A DNA stretch of 64,000 nt from Natranaeroarchaeum sulfidigenes (GTDB taxonomy: Archaea; Halobacteriota; Halobacteria; Halobacteriales; Natronoarchaeaceae). Below, in pieces: positions 53,499 to 62,700 of this stretch. Under the pieces are notes generated by a model, which was not told the DNA's origin, searched no databases, and saw nothing but the letters and a program-made list of their open reading frames with translations. The translations under genes and the position numbers were made by a program. Every line of letters begins with the position of its first letter. Within the stretch, counting starts at the first letter, position 1. The stretch spans positions 1,550,001 through 1,614,000 of the forward strand of contig NZ_CP064786.1 of NCBI RefSeq assembly GCF_017094485.1, in the 5' to 3' direction.

Positions 53499-54167
53499 TC
53501 AGGAGCCTTTGTGCAGCTCGGTATCTTCTAAAACGTCTGATCCAAAATTCATGTCCTCGTTATCAACTTCTCTGTCTAACTCCCTCTCTCGATTTGACAC
53601 AGAATCTGTGAGTATATTAACTTGTTGTGAGTGAGACAATGTCTCCTCAGCCAAGCCTCGGATATTATTTGAATTAGATTTCAGCTCAATGGACACATAT
53701 ATATCATTATTGTGTTCAGAGACAGCACCATCTGCGTGAGAAGGTGGTATATTGAGATTAGATGCTTCCCAAATATCTCCGATAACACTTTTCGATTCGT
53801 TACTTAAAAGGTCCTGTTCTACACCCCTTTCGTAGAGGAAACGATTCATTTTCACGATTGTTTCGCTGGGGACCTGAGCAATTGGTGTTTGTAGGTTTTT
53901 TTCTCTGGACGTGTTTATAGATATGAATTCATCCTTTAGTCGTATTTCTCTCGCAATAAATCCAATTTTGATTAGTGCTTCAGGAATTCGGTAGTATCCA
54001 GGAAGCGTATTAATAACCTCCCAATAGAGTTTCGTAGTTTGATAGTTAGAACTTTTTAAGTGAGGACTACGTCGTCTCTTTTTCCACAACTTTCTATCGT
54101 CATCCTGTTTTGATGACGGAGAAGAATCACGCGAAGGTTTGTTAGGAGGCGTAAATAGTGGTTTCAT
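53499..54167 (-). CDS. 222-aa protein of unknown function inside the inverted repeats
   Basis: Starts at ATG 54167 (MKPLFTPPNKPSRDSSPSSK). The first 40 residues are basic and probably disordered; then YWEVINTLPGYYRIPEALIK and IGFIAREIRLKDEFISINTS, a helical part (SETIVKMNRFLYERGVEQDL), a beta part NNDIYVSIELKSNSNNIRGL and a charged C-terminus. The SIELKSNSNN segment has an E-L-K like PD-(D/E)XK nucleases, but no matching Asp motif is clear. AT-rich codons contrast with flanking genes. Possibly a restriction-like nuclease; family not identified. Confidence 0.5.
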   Translation of the reverse strand: MKPLFTPPNKPSRDSSPSSKQDDDRKLWKKRRRSPHLKSSNYQTTKLYWEVINTLPGYYRIPEALIKIGFIAREIRLKDEFISINTSREKNLQTPIAQVPSETIVKMNRFLYERGVEQDLLSNESKSVIGDIWEASNLNIPPSHADGAVSEHNNDIYVSIELKSNSNNIRGLAEETLSHSQQVNILTDSVSNRERELDREVDNEDMNFGSDVLEDTELHKGS

Positions 54168-54407
54168 ATCTTGTACTTATTCTAATAGAACATAATGCTT
54201 TCAATAAATTACTACTGCTAGATACAATTATTATGTATATGAAGGCGGCATAAATATCACTCTTATGTACGACTTCCCCAGATGGGTTGCTAAAATAGAA
54301 GATAATGAATAACGCTCATCGGTAGGAGGTTGTCGAGACAATCACCCCAAGATAGTTGGAATAGCAAATGGCGATCTAACTACCCAACGAACCGGTGTTA
54401 CTCCCAC

Positions 54408-54467
54408 GCACTCCAGTTCAGCACCGCAAGAAGGCTCTACATCAACGATGTGCTACACATGAGCGAT
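54408..54467 (-). repeat. 60-bp inverted repeat, right copy
   Basis: Inverted copy of 53365-53424 (three mismatches). The remaining bases of 54168-54542 show no gene; an open frame across this copy (LQFSTARRLYINDVLHMSDI) might be residual coding sequence. Confidence 0.85.
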
Positions 54468-54542
54468 ATCAGATCGTCTCACATCTTCTGCAGTATGATC
54501 AAGGACTTTTTTCCGGCCATACTCGCACGCCTTGGTTCTATA

Positions 54543-54938
54543 TCACACCCAAGCGAGACTGGAATTATGCATATCCAGGTACTCAACGTTTAAGTCTCCG
54601 TCAGGCAATGCCACTTGATCATCAGCCTGGTCAATAATCGTTCGCTGCAACAAGTCACTCTGCATCTCGAACGACGGATTCACCCTCAGTCGGTAGTCCC
54701 GATCTATCGTGAATAGTTCCCGGTCGAAGGCCGCGTGGTGTGTCTTACTGGGTGCCAGCACGTTCGAGATATCGGCCATGTGTTTCAGATAGTCACTCCA
54801 CGACAAGACATACGCAACGTCCAACAGGCCAGGATGGTCTACCCCAGAAACAGGGCACGTTCGGTCATGACGAGATAGTACCGTCGCACGGAACTCCGGA
54901 TCGGCCGATCGAGCGCGGACAGTCGTATCGTACGTTCC
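54543..54938 (-). pseudogene. C-terminal fragment of an HNH nuclease paralogue
   Basis: Encodes GTYDTTVRARSADPEFRATV through LAPSKTHHAAFDRELFTIDR to the terminal LDMHNSSLAWV, closely matching the last 130 residues of the intact protein at 42981-43967. The nuclease motif is nearly intact (DVAYVLSW instead of DVAHVLSW, so the HNH first His is lost). The upstream wHTH part is missing; the frame to 55109 is unrelated. Confidence 0.75.
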
Positions 54939-55127
54939 AGCACGTCCTGGAAAACGCTGATCACTGTAGTCTCCGATACCTCTCGTTTGACGACATCCGA
55001 AACACCCACGACATGGTCGAGCAAGCCGGGGCCCTGCCAGACGTTTTCTGATGCGAGAATCACTCACGTGACTCACGGGTGGTGTAATCAGGACGATATG
55101 AGTCTGCACTCACAGTAGTGTTTGCAG

Positions 55128-55318
55128 TCATATTGTGTGTCGAGCTGTTGGCACCCCCATATCAGAGATCGAGAGCTCAGTCACGAACGCGTCGTGATCC
55201 CGGTACAGCTTGCTAATCCGCATCGCTCTACCCCCGTAGAACACCGGCGTCCCGTCACCCGCCTCAAACGAATACCCCTCCTCAAACTCCCCGCTCTTGC
55301 TTGGTTCCTGATCCCCAC
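55128..55318 (-). pseudogene. C-terminal remnant of an unknown protein
   Basis: An open frame without start reads DQEPSKSGEFEEGYSFEAGD, GTPVFYGGRAMRISKLYRDH, DAFVTELSISDMGVPTARHT to a TGA at 55128-55130, with typical haloarchaeal composition. An in-frame stop lies just upstream at about 55321. Probably the tail of a deleted gene. No family recognised. Confidence 0.35.
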
Positions 55319-55376
55319 ATCAATGAGTACCATTTTTTGTCCGGAGTTGGAGGTACAGTGTGTTCAGATTCTAATT

Positions 55377-55706
55377 ATGACTGAAAAGAAAACCATTGAA
55401 GTCAGCGCAGACGTGTTCGAAAAACTCGCCCAAGACAAAGGGAAACGGACGTGGGACCAACAATTAGAACGGATGCACGAGATGGCCTACGGGACTAGTT
55501 ACGTGCGGTCCCCGAAGCTCCAAGATTTCAATGGCGGTGGCCCGGGCGGTGTCGTCGGCAAAGTCCGAGTTCCATCCGATGGCGACCTCGAATTCGTTCT
55601 ACGACTTCCTAACGGAACACCGACAGCGATAGCCAACTTCGACGAGCTTGCACCGGATGAAGAGGTGACTGTCGAGGTCCCGAAAGGCGAAGTGGTCGAA
55701 GAATAG
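55377..55706 (+). CDS. 109-aa acidic protein, unknown
   Basis: ATG 55377 (MTEKKTIEVSADVFEKLAQD); the frame is open upstream to 55122, but that part is not haloarchaeal in composition. The first 45 residues resemble a ribbon-helix-helix/antitoxin start: a strand TIEVSADVFEKL, then helices KRTWDQQLERMHEMAY. The rest is beta-like with VRVPSDGDLEFVLRLPNGTP and EEVTVEVPKGEVVEE. A DNA-binding or antitoxin-like role is possible but no toxin gene is next to it. Confidence 0.55.
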   Translation: MTEKKTIEVSADVFEKLAQDKGKRTWDQQLERMHEMAYGTSYVRSPKLQDFNGGGPGGVVGKVRVPSDGDLEFVLRLPNGTPTAIANFDELAPDEEVTVEVPKGEVVEE

Positions 55707-55837
55707 AACGGCTCACAGACAATTCCGATTTGCTCCATCATCGTCCGCATCTTCCACTCACGAACGATTCTACAGCATACTCTTCCTGATATCCGCCTCC
55801 TGAGGAAGTCAACCTCGAATTCGGATCTGATACGTCG

Positions 55838-56188
55838 CTATCCTCGCTCTGCGACGGACAAGTACAGTGCATAATTATCGGTCAGTTCCCCTGTGTCTCG
55901 GTCTTCGGTCCGCTGGAGATTGATTTCAAGTCGTGTCTTTTCATCCTCGAACTCCAAGAGGGGTTTGAACAGGCTTCCGACTGCTTCAACGAACTCAGGA
56001 GACCCTGTGGCCCGAACGTCAGATATCTCAGTCGGGTATTTACTCCCCGTGAATCCGTTAGGTTTCTCAACGACTGCCTCTCGAATCTCCTGTTCAGAAG
56101 CCTCATCCAGACCGCCCAGCCAGTCAATTGCATGCCGCTTCACTACGTGCCCAGAATCCGTCGTGGGAAGTTGCTCTAACTCACTCAC
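55838..56188 (-). CDS. 116-aa protein, last gene of the restriction operon
   Basis: ATG 56188 (MSELEQLPTTDSGHVVKRHA). A helical N-terminal half (IDWLGGLDEASEQEIREAVV) and a beta-rich second half (DVRATGSPEFVEAVGSLFKP; TRLEINLQRTEDRDTGELTD; YALYLSVAERG). It follows the helicase gene by 52 nt on the same strand, so is probably co-transcribed with it. Possibly an accessory or specificity subunit; family not known. Confidence 0.65.
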   Translation of the reverse strand: MSELEQLPTTDSGHVVKRHAIDWLGGLDEASEQEIREAVVEKPNGFTGSKYPTEISDVRATGSPEFVEAVGSLFKPLLEFEDEKTRLEINLQRTEDRDTGELTDNYALYLSVAERG

Positions 56189-56240
56189 ACCACCAAGTTG
56201 TACGTAATAGTATTTGAACCTCCGCGCTGTTTAAGCCGAG

Positions 56241-59200
56241 TTACTCTTGCCCTTTCAAATACATCCCCGCGACGACGTGCGGAGGTTCTTCCTGTTTCTC
56301 CGCCCACTCCTGGCGGTCCTCGTATTTTTCTTTTAGATTGTAACGAGAAATGACCTCTCGAACAGCCGCTACTAGCTCTTCGCCTGTGATTTCCTCGTTT
56401 CGAAGGTCCCTGAACTCGTCAAGAATCTGGTCTGCCGATACTGTCTCAACGATGTCTTGGAATTGTGCTAGTGTCTGTTGTTGGTCGGTGTTTTCCACAG
56501 ATGACGCGACTTCTCCGAGCTCGTCAACCACATAATCTCGGTCGATACTTGCACCCTCTCGGGCCTCCCGCTGGAACTGACGGCGCTTACCCATATTCAC
56601 CTCAAATTCTGACCGTGCCACCTGCACGGCCTGTTCGTATCGACTGTCAAACGCCTCTGCATCAACAGACGCGACTGGTTCATCGACAGGGCATGTGATT
56701 GTCTCGACGATGGTATCTTTCTCTTGTGTGGAGAGATCCTGACCTCCTTCGCTTGGGAAGGTCACGAGGTACGGAGTCGTGTATTCCCCTTGTCGATAGA
56801 CAACGACGACCCCGTCGTACTTTCGATCCCAACCCATCGCGCTCCGAATGCCGTCACGGTCATCCAACCAACTAAGAAGATCGGGATGTTCCTGTTTGAG
56901 CTCCTGAAGACTACTCGCGGGACCGATGAGGTCATCACTCCCGATGATCTCATTCACGTCGTCTTCGACCTTCTCGATGTCCTCTTCGGCGTAGATGTCC
57001 TCCATATACGACTTGTTCACGTTATCTTCCGGACTTAGGATCTCTCCGTCTTCACCGAGAACACTACTGATCTCTTGAACCCGAGACTCAACACGGTCAA
57101 CGATGCCAAGTTCCTCTTCAAGTTCCGTTTCCGGCAGGAAGTTGAGCGCGTAGATGTCGTCGTGCCCACTCCCGAGGCGGTCAACACGACCGATTCGCTG
57201 AATTAATCGGAGGGGATTCCAGTGGAGGTCGTAGTTGATGACTAAATTCGCATCCTGAAGATTGACACCCTCCCCGGCTACGTCGGTCGCAAAGAGGACA
57301 TCAATTTCGTCGCTCGGGTCGATTTCATCTCGCGCATCGTTCGCATCGGGAGCGAAGCGCTGGATGATCTTCTCTACGTTCGACGTGTCACTGGTGGCAC
57401 TGGCAAACCGAATGTCATCAGAGATTAGCTCGCGGTCTTGGAACTGCTCAAACGCCGCTTCCAGATACTCTACAGTGTCTGTAAACTGGGTGAACACGAT
57501 GAGCTTCTCAGCACGGTCACCGCGTTGGAGAATATTATGGGTACCTACTCGGAGATTTCCAAGGAGTCCCCGGAGCTGTTCGACCTTGTCATCCATCGCG
57601 TAGTCGTTCTGGATATCCTGATGGAACGGTTCCAGCGTGTCTTGCAGATTAGCCAACAGTTGGATATCGGTCTCCAGATCCCGCTTCAGTTCTTCAAGAT
57701 GGAAGGCCTCTGTTTGGTATGCAGCGTACTCACCATCCTCAACCATATCGTCGATCTCATCAAGGATAGTGTCGATCTGCTCTCCACTGTTAATGAGTTC
57801 GGAAACATCACTCCCGACAGCCACCGTTCCTTCGTCAAGAAGATCCCGGAACATCCGGTAACTCCGAAGCATCCGATTGAGAGACGTGTAGAAGGCATGA
57901 ACACTACTTTCCAACCGCTTCAGAAGGTTGGACTTCATCAACCCACGAATGCTCTTCCCCATCGAAGAGAGATTCTGATACGGGTCCTGATTCGCATACC
58001 CCATCTTCAGATACTCTTCTTGACCCAGGGAATACCGAGCGAACGTGAGATCCTCTAACGTCTCCACAATCGCATCGTACAGAGAATCATTGACACCGTC
58101 CGCCGTCGAGTACGTCTCGTGTAGATTGTAATCGACCGTCTGTAAGTGCCGATCTGGGAGGTATCGGCGTTCACCGCCCATCTGGAGATACAGATTGCCA
58201 TCCTCATCCTCCTCGCCGTACTGGTCGATGATGTCTTGACGAGTCCGTCGCACCATGACGTGGCTGAGAAGGTTCGAGAGGTCAGTCTCGTCGTTCTCTG
58301 CCATCTTCGTGAAGTCGTAGAGGTTTGGTGGCGTAATCGGAATCTGCGTTAGATCTTCGATATGGAAGAGTTTGATCTGATTGTACACGTCCCACGCACT
58401 CTTCGTATACGGCGTCGCAGTCAGGAGAATTGTCTGATTGACCGTCGGCAGGAACGACTGCAGATTGTCGTACCGATGCGTGTCGTCGTTCCGGAAGTGA
58501 TGGGCCTCGTCGACGAGACACACTGACGCGTCGTCGTGCTCTTCTAAAAGCGTCTCGTGGAAATCCTCCTTCGAGACCATCCCCAGGCTGATGACCTCCG
58601 CGTTAAAGTTGTACCGCTTGTTGACCATCCGCTCCCACATCGGCTGGAGATGTTTCGGTGAGATGATCAGCATCTTTCCCTTGTTCCCACGGAGCCGATT
58701 CCGCGCATGGAAGTGTTCGAGCAGCCCGAGGCCGACGAACGTCTTCCCCATCCCGACGACATCGGAGACGAGAACACCGTCGTGCTTGTTGGCGATTCGG
58801 ATACCCCGGTTTACCGCCCACTTCTGGAACTCGTAAAGGTCCTCGTACACATCGAACGACTGGAGATAGTCCTCGGCAGTCTCCAGCGTCTCCTTGTAAA
58901 GCTCGTAGAGAATCTTCGTGTACACCAGATACGGTGCAGGAAGTCCAGTACCACTGCTGACATCTCGAAGCGTCTCAATCGTGTCGTCAGGGAGTGAATC
59001 GCCCGGAAGTGCCGGTGGCTTGTCTTCCGCCGAAACGTGGCCTGGATTGTTCGAGACCCAAGAGTCCTCGAACGCGTCCAGGAGATCGGCGTCGAACTCG
59101 ACGGCGTCGTCCCACAAATCGTCGAACCAATCCTTGAGTTGGGTGACCTTCTCGTTGTAGACTGGAGCGTTGAGTTCCGTATTGCTGTGGAGGCCGCTGA

Positions 59201-59747
59201 GGCTGAGATTCGACGAACCAACGACGCCGACATCCTTAGGCGCAAAGATATCTCCTTCGTCTTTCTCGAAGAGGTACGCCTTCGCGTGAAACCGTTCTTG
59301 AAGGTACAGCTTCGGCTGGATACTCCCCTGTTCAAGCCAATCGATCAGCTTCGTGAAGAACGCTTGATTCTCCGCAGTCGGATTTTCGTAAAGCAGCTGG
59401 TTCGAGTAGTTGTTCGCAGTCTCGGCACGGATTTCTGTGCGCTCACTCCACTTGACATTTTGTGACTGTTTGAATTTCGTACCCGTGAGACGGAGGTTCT
59501 GATGGGCCTCTATGAGTTCGTCCAATCCTTGCTGATCTGGATTCCCCATTAGGACTTGGAGCGTACCGCCATTATCGAGGAATTCATCCAGCTCTGGACG
59601 GAGCCGCTTCAGACCGCTCATGTATAGATACCCGACAGCAATCCGAATTCGGTCCACTCCGTTGCCTTCAAGACCGGATTTCAGGACTTGGTCAAGGTGC
59701 GAGTAGCGTCGGTTATCGATGATTCCGATATTGTCTTCGTCACTCAT
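56241..59747 (-). CDS. PLD nuclease-SNF2 helicase fusion
   Basis: 1168 aa. The N-terminal phospholipase-D-type nuclease region (about 20-230) has GGTLQVLMGNPDQQGLDEL and RFHAKAYLFEKDE ... VVGSSNLSLSGLHSNTEL (HxK...SSN). A SNF2/SF2 helicase follows: VLVSDVVGMGKTFVGLGLL (Walker A variant), CLVDEAHHFRND (DEAH), ILLTATPYTKSAWDVYN, then C-terminal lobe LIVFTQFTDTVEYL, FATDVAGEGVNLQDANLVI and RIGRVDRLGSG. A charged tail ends the protein. Six nucleotides separate it from the upstream methyltransferase. DrmD of DISARM is a SNF2-like helicase and DrmC a PLD protein; here both functions are in one chain, pointing to a DISARM-related or distinct restriction system. Confidence 0.85.
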   Translation of the reverse strand: MSDEDNIGIIDNRRYSHLDQVLKSGLEGNGVDRIRIAVGYLYMSGLKRLRPELDEFLDNGGTLQVLMGNPDQQGLDELIEAHQNLRLTGTKFKQSQNVKWSERTEIRAETANNYSNQLLYENPTAENQAFFTKLIDWLEQGSIQPKLYLQERFHAKAYLFEKDEGDIFAPKDVGVVGSSNLSLSGLHSNTELNAPVYNEKVTQLKDWFDDLWDDAVEFDADLLDAFEDSWVSNNPGHVSAEDKPPALPGDSLPDDTIETLRDVSSGTGLPAPYLVYTKILYELYKETLETAEDYLQSFDVYEDLYEFQKWAVNRGIRIANKHDGVLVSDVVGMGKTFVGLGLLEHFHARNRLRGNKGKMLIISPKHLQPMWERMVNKRYNFNAEVISLGMVSKEDFHETLLEEHDDASVCLVDEAHHFRNDDTHRYDNLQSFLPTVNQTILLTATPYTKSAWDVYNQIKLFHIEDLTQIPITPPNLYDFTKMAENDETDLSNLLSHVMVRRTRQDIIDQYGEEDEDGNLYLQMGGERRYLPDRHLQTVDYNLHETYSTADGVNDSLYDAIVETLEDLTFARYSLGQEEYLKMGYANQDPYQNLSSMGKSIRGLMKSNLLKRLESSVHAFYTSLNRMLRSYRMFRDLLDEGTVAVGSDVSELINSGEQIDTILDEIDDMVEDGEYAAYQTEAFHLEELKRDLETDIQLLANLQDTLEPFHQDIQNDYAMDDKVEQLRGLLGNLRVGTHNILQRGDRAEKLIVFTQFTDTVEYLEAAFEQFQDRELISDDIRFASATSDTSNVEKIIQRFAPDANDARDEIDPSDEIDVLFATDVAGEGVNLQDANLVINYDLHWNPLRLIQRIGRVDRLGSGHDDIYALNFLPETELEEELGIVDRVESRVQEISSVLGEDGEILSPEDNVNKSYMEDIYAEEDIEKVEDDVNEIIGSDDLIGPASSLQELKQEHPDLLSWLDDRDGIRSAMGWDRKYDGVVVVYRQGEYTTPYLVTFPSEGGQDLSTQEKDTIVETITCPVDEPVASVDAEAFDSRYEQAVQVARSEFEVNMGKRRQFQREAREGASIDRDYVVDELGEVASSVENTDQQQTLAQFQDIVETVSADQILDEFRDLRNEEITGEELVAAVREVISRYNLKEKYEDRQEWAEKQEEPPHVVAGMYLKGQE

Positions 59748-59753
59748 CAGGAG

Positions 59754-62700
59754 TCACCGTGAGTAGTCGTATTGCGGATTGTGTTCAGCGATAGTTTCGC
59801 ATAGGGAGGGGTTTTCGTCCGGTTGTCGCATGAGACGGTCTCGGGCAGAACGCACAACTTCTTTGTACAGACTCAGACGTTGTTCTTCATCTATCCCCAA
59901 ATCATCGAAGAACTCAGAATCAAGCGCCTTGCGGTCAGATTTGACTGACTCTAGGGAGACATCATCCGGGTTGTATGCACCGAGTTCCTCAAACACATGT
60001 CCCATATCGCGCTCCATCAGACTTTCCAGACGGGACTCTACCTGTGCTTGAACTTCATCGTTCGTCTTGATTATGGGGAGTATTAGATACTCTGGCTTGT
60101 CAAATCGTAGTGTATTCGTCCAAGATCGTCCGGTAACCTCCTCTAAGAACCACCCTATCGTTGAGTTAAGATAACCCGCAATGTATCCGGGGTTAAAATC
60201 ACCAAGAGTAGAAATGAAGTAGAAATTATCTGCAACTTGGAATCCACATGGGTTATAGTGGAATTGGAATTCTGCGTTGAAGGTGCGGGTCAGGAGAACA
60301 TATGGGTCCCTGACCGACGGCTGAGAATACCACTCAGGGTTCCGATTTCGTAGTGAGCTACGGTTCGATAATTTACCATCTGAACTCCTACCCCACCGTG
60401 ATTCCTCACCAAATTCAATATATTCTAGTACGTTTGCATTCTTCGATTCTAATTCAGGGCGCGATAATTCAATATCAATATGGACATTGTTTAGATGCTC
60501 CGGTTCTATCGGGCTTGTTTTTATTTCCCGATTTTTGACTAGGATCAAGTCGGGGACAAGGGTTCGGCCGTCGTCGTCCGTGTATTTATGATTGTATTGA
60601 GAGTGGTATCGACTCGGGATTTCCTCAATCGGTTGCATCCAGAACTCGGGTTCAATACGGAAGTCCCGTCCGGTTTCCTTATGATGAAGAAGGAGCTCAC
60701 CAGTAGAGCAATCCATTTCAGATTGATGGCGGCTATTTTCAGTCCCTGGACGAGGCACAAAGAAGAACTTATTTGCACCACTTTTCAAACCGTATTCTGG
60801 CTCAGAGATATCACCAAGGAGTGTAAATCGATCCCCGTGATCTCTCCACAGACTGAAATAAAGTGTTGGCGAATCGATGAAGCGGCCCCAAGTCCCGCCA
60901 TCATATGACCCGGTTGGAAGTGCAGCGGATCTTCCCGAGTAGGAACTTATACCCGCCTGATTATTCACCAACCCGACTTCTTCAGAGAACACCTTCTCTG
61001 AATCACTATCGTCAATCTGTTTTGTTGATCCACCACCCAGTCTCCACAAGCTATCGTGACCGAGTGAAACCGTCCGGATTCCGTCTGAGGTCGAGACTTG
61101 AACAGTTTCGTCGTCCATCCCAATCCTTTCAGCTCCCGATTCCGGATTGACCAGGAACTCCGAATACTCGCCAGCAAAATCATAGTCGAAGAAAGGACGC
61201 GAGAAACTAACAAACCGGGTATAATTTGCAAGAATCTCTTGTTGCTTCCGGTTTGCTATTGTGATGTACGTATTTACATCAGCATCTTCGAACGATTTCT
61301 CGCTCGTATTTCCAAGGATATAGGAGAGATCAGTAAGCTTGAGGAGCCCCTCGTGAAGTCGCTTCCCGTAGCCGATATCCATCCAAGAGTTGGACGTAAT
61401 AAACGATAGTGTCCCATTCTCCCGTAACAAATCGATACCCTTGAAGTAGAAATACACATAGATGTCGCTCCTCTTGTAGGGCTTAATGTCAAACGTCCCT
61501 TCGACAAACTCTACGAGATCATTCTTGTACTGCTTCTTCAGGTTACGAACCTCTCCACTGTCCATCTCATCAAGCCGCTCAGGGTGGATTCCCTGATCAA
61601 TAATGTCCTCTTGCCGAACATACGGAGGATTACCGATAACGATGTCGAACCCACCCTCAACCATCACGTCAGAGAAATCGATATCCCACATGAAGAACCC
61701 AGTAGCCCCGGCTGAGTCAATCGCGTCACGAGTCTCTTTGAGTTCTTCAATCCGCTCTTCAACATCGTCATCCGCTTGTTCGTCCTTTGTGTCCCCAAAG
61801 AGTGTTTGCTGAGAACCGTTCTTTGAGAGATTATCGATGAGACCGTTGATGTGATTTTTGAGAAGTTCCACCTGCTTCTCTTCAATCTCCTGTGTCCGGT
61901 CAGCCTCTCCTGCGAAGTGTTCGCGCTTCAGTTCTTTTAGCTCCGTGAGGAGGCCACCAGTATCACCATCAAGCGTTCGTGTGACCGTATCTAGGGAAAC
62001 AAACTCTCCATCGAGCTTCTGAATCAGGCTATCGCCTACCTTGAGCTTGAAGGAGAAGTTCGGTAGCACTGGGCGCTGGTCAGGAAGTTGTTCCTCCCCT
62101 TCAACGAGCGAAAGCCAAAGACGGAACTCAGCAACCCGAACCGCCCAGTCCTTGATATCGACTCCGTACAGGTTCTCGTTGATGATCTGCTCTTTGAGGT
62201 GGTAATCCGGAGTCGTACCGAGCTTTCGGTAAAGTTCGGTGACCACTTGCTTCATTCCCACCAAGAACGCACCACTACCACAGGCCGGGTCAACGATACG
62301 CAGTTCGTGGAGGATACTCTCTAGTTGCTCTGTTTTCCCGCTACCGTCCGCATCCCAGTCCTGTGGCTCACTGAATATGAACTCGACAATCTGCTGTTTT
62401 CCTTCAGCATCGAGATCGTTTGCATGGTCACAGAACTGCTCGTACAGTGCCATCCGGCACATCAGATCGACCTCGACACGAGGCGTGTAGAAGATCCCAG
62501 CCTCACCGCGTTCCTGCTCGGCAATTAGGGATTCATAAATCTTTCCTAGCATAGCTGGATCGACAGCGACATCGATATCGTAGGGGCTCTCCTCGGTAAC
62601 TGTGAAGTTGTACTGTTCGAGGAACTCTTTGATCACCGACTTCAACGCAGAATCAGATAGGAACGTGTCGTATCGGTCCTCCTCAGTCGGCTGGAAGAGT

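Noticed and set aside
46640-54938. Simple insertion of the 47-54 kb block into one HNH gene
   Set aside because: For a minus-strand gene the N-terminal piece should lie at the higher coordinate; here it is at the lower one, so the fragments come from different copies or from recombination.
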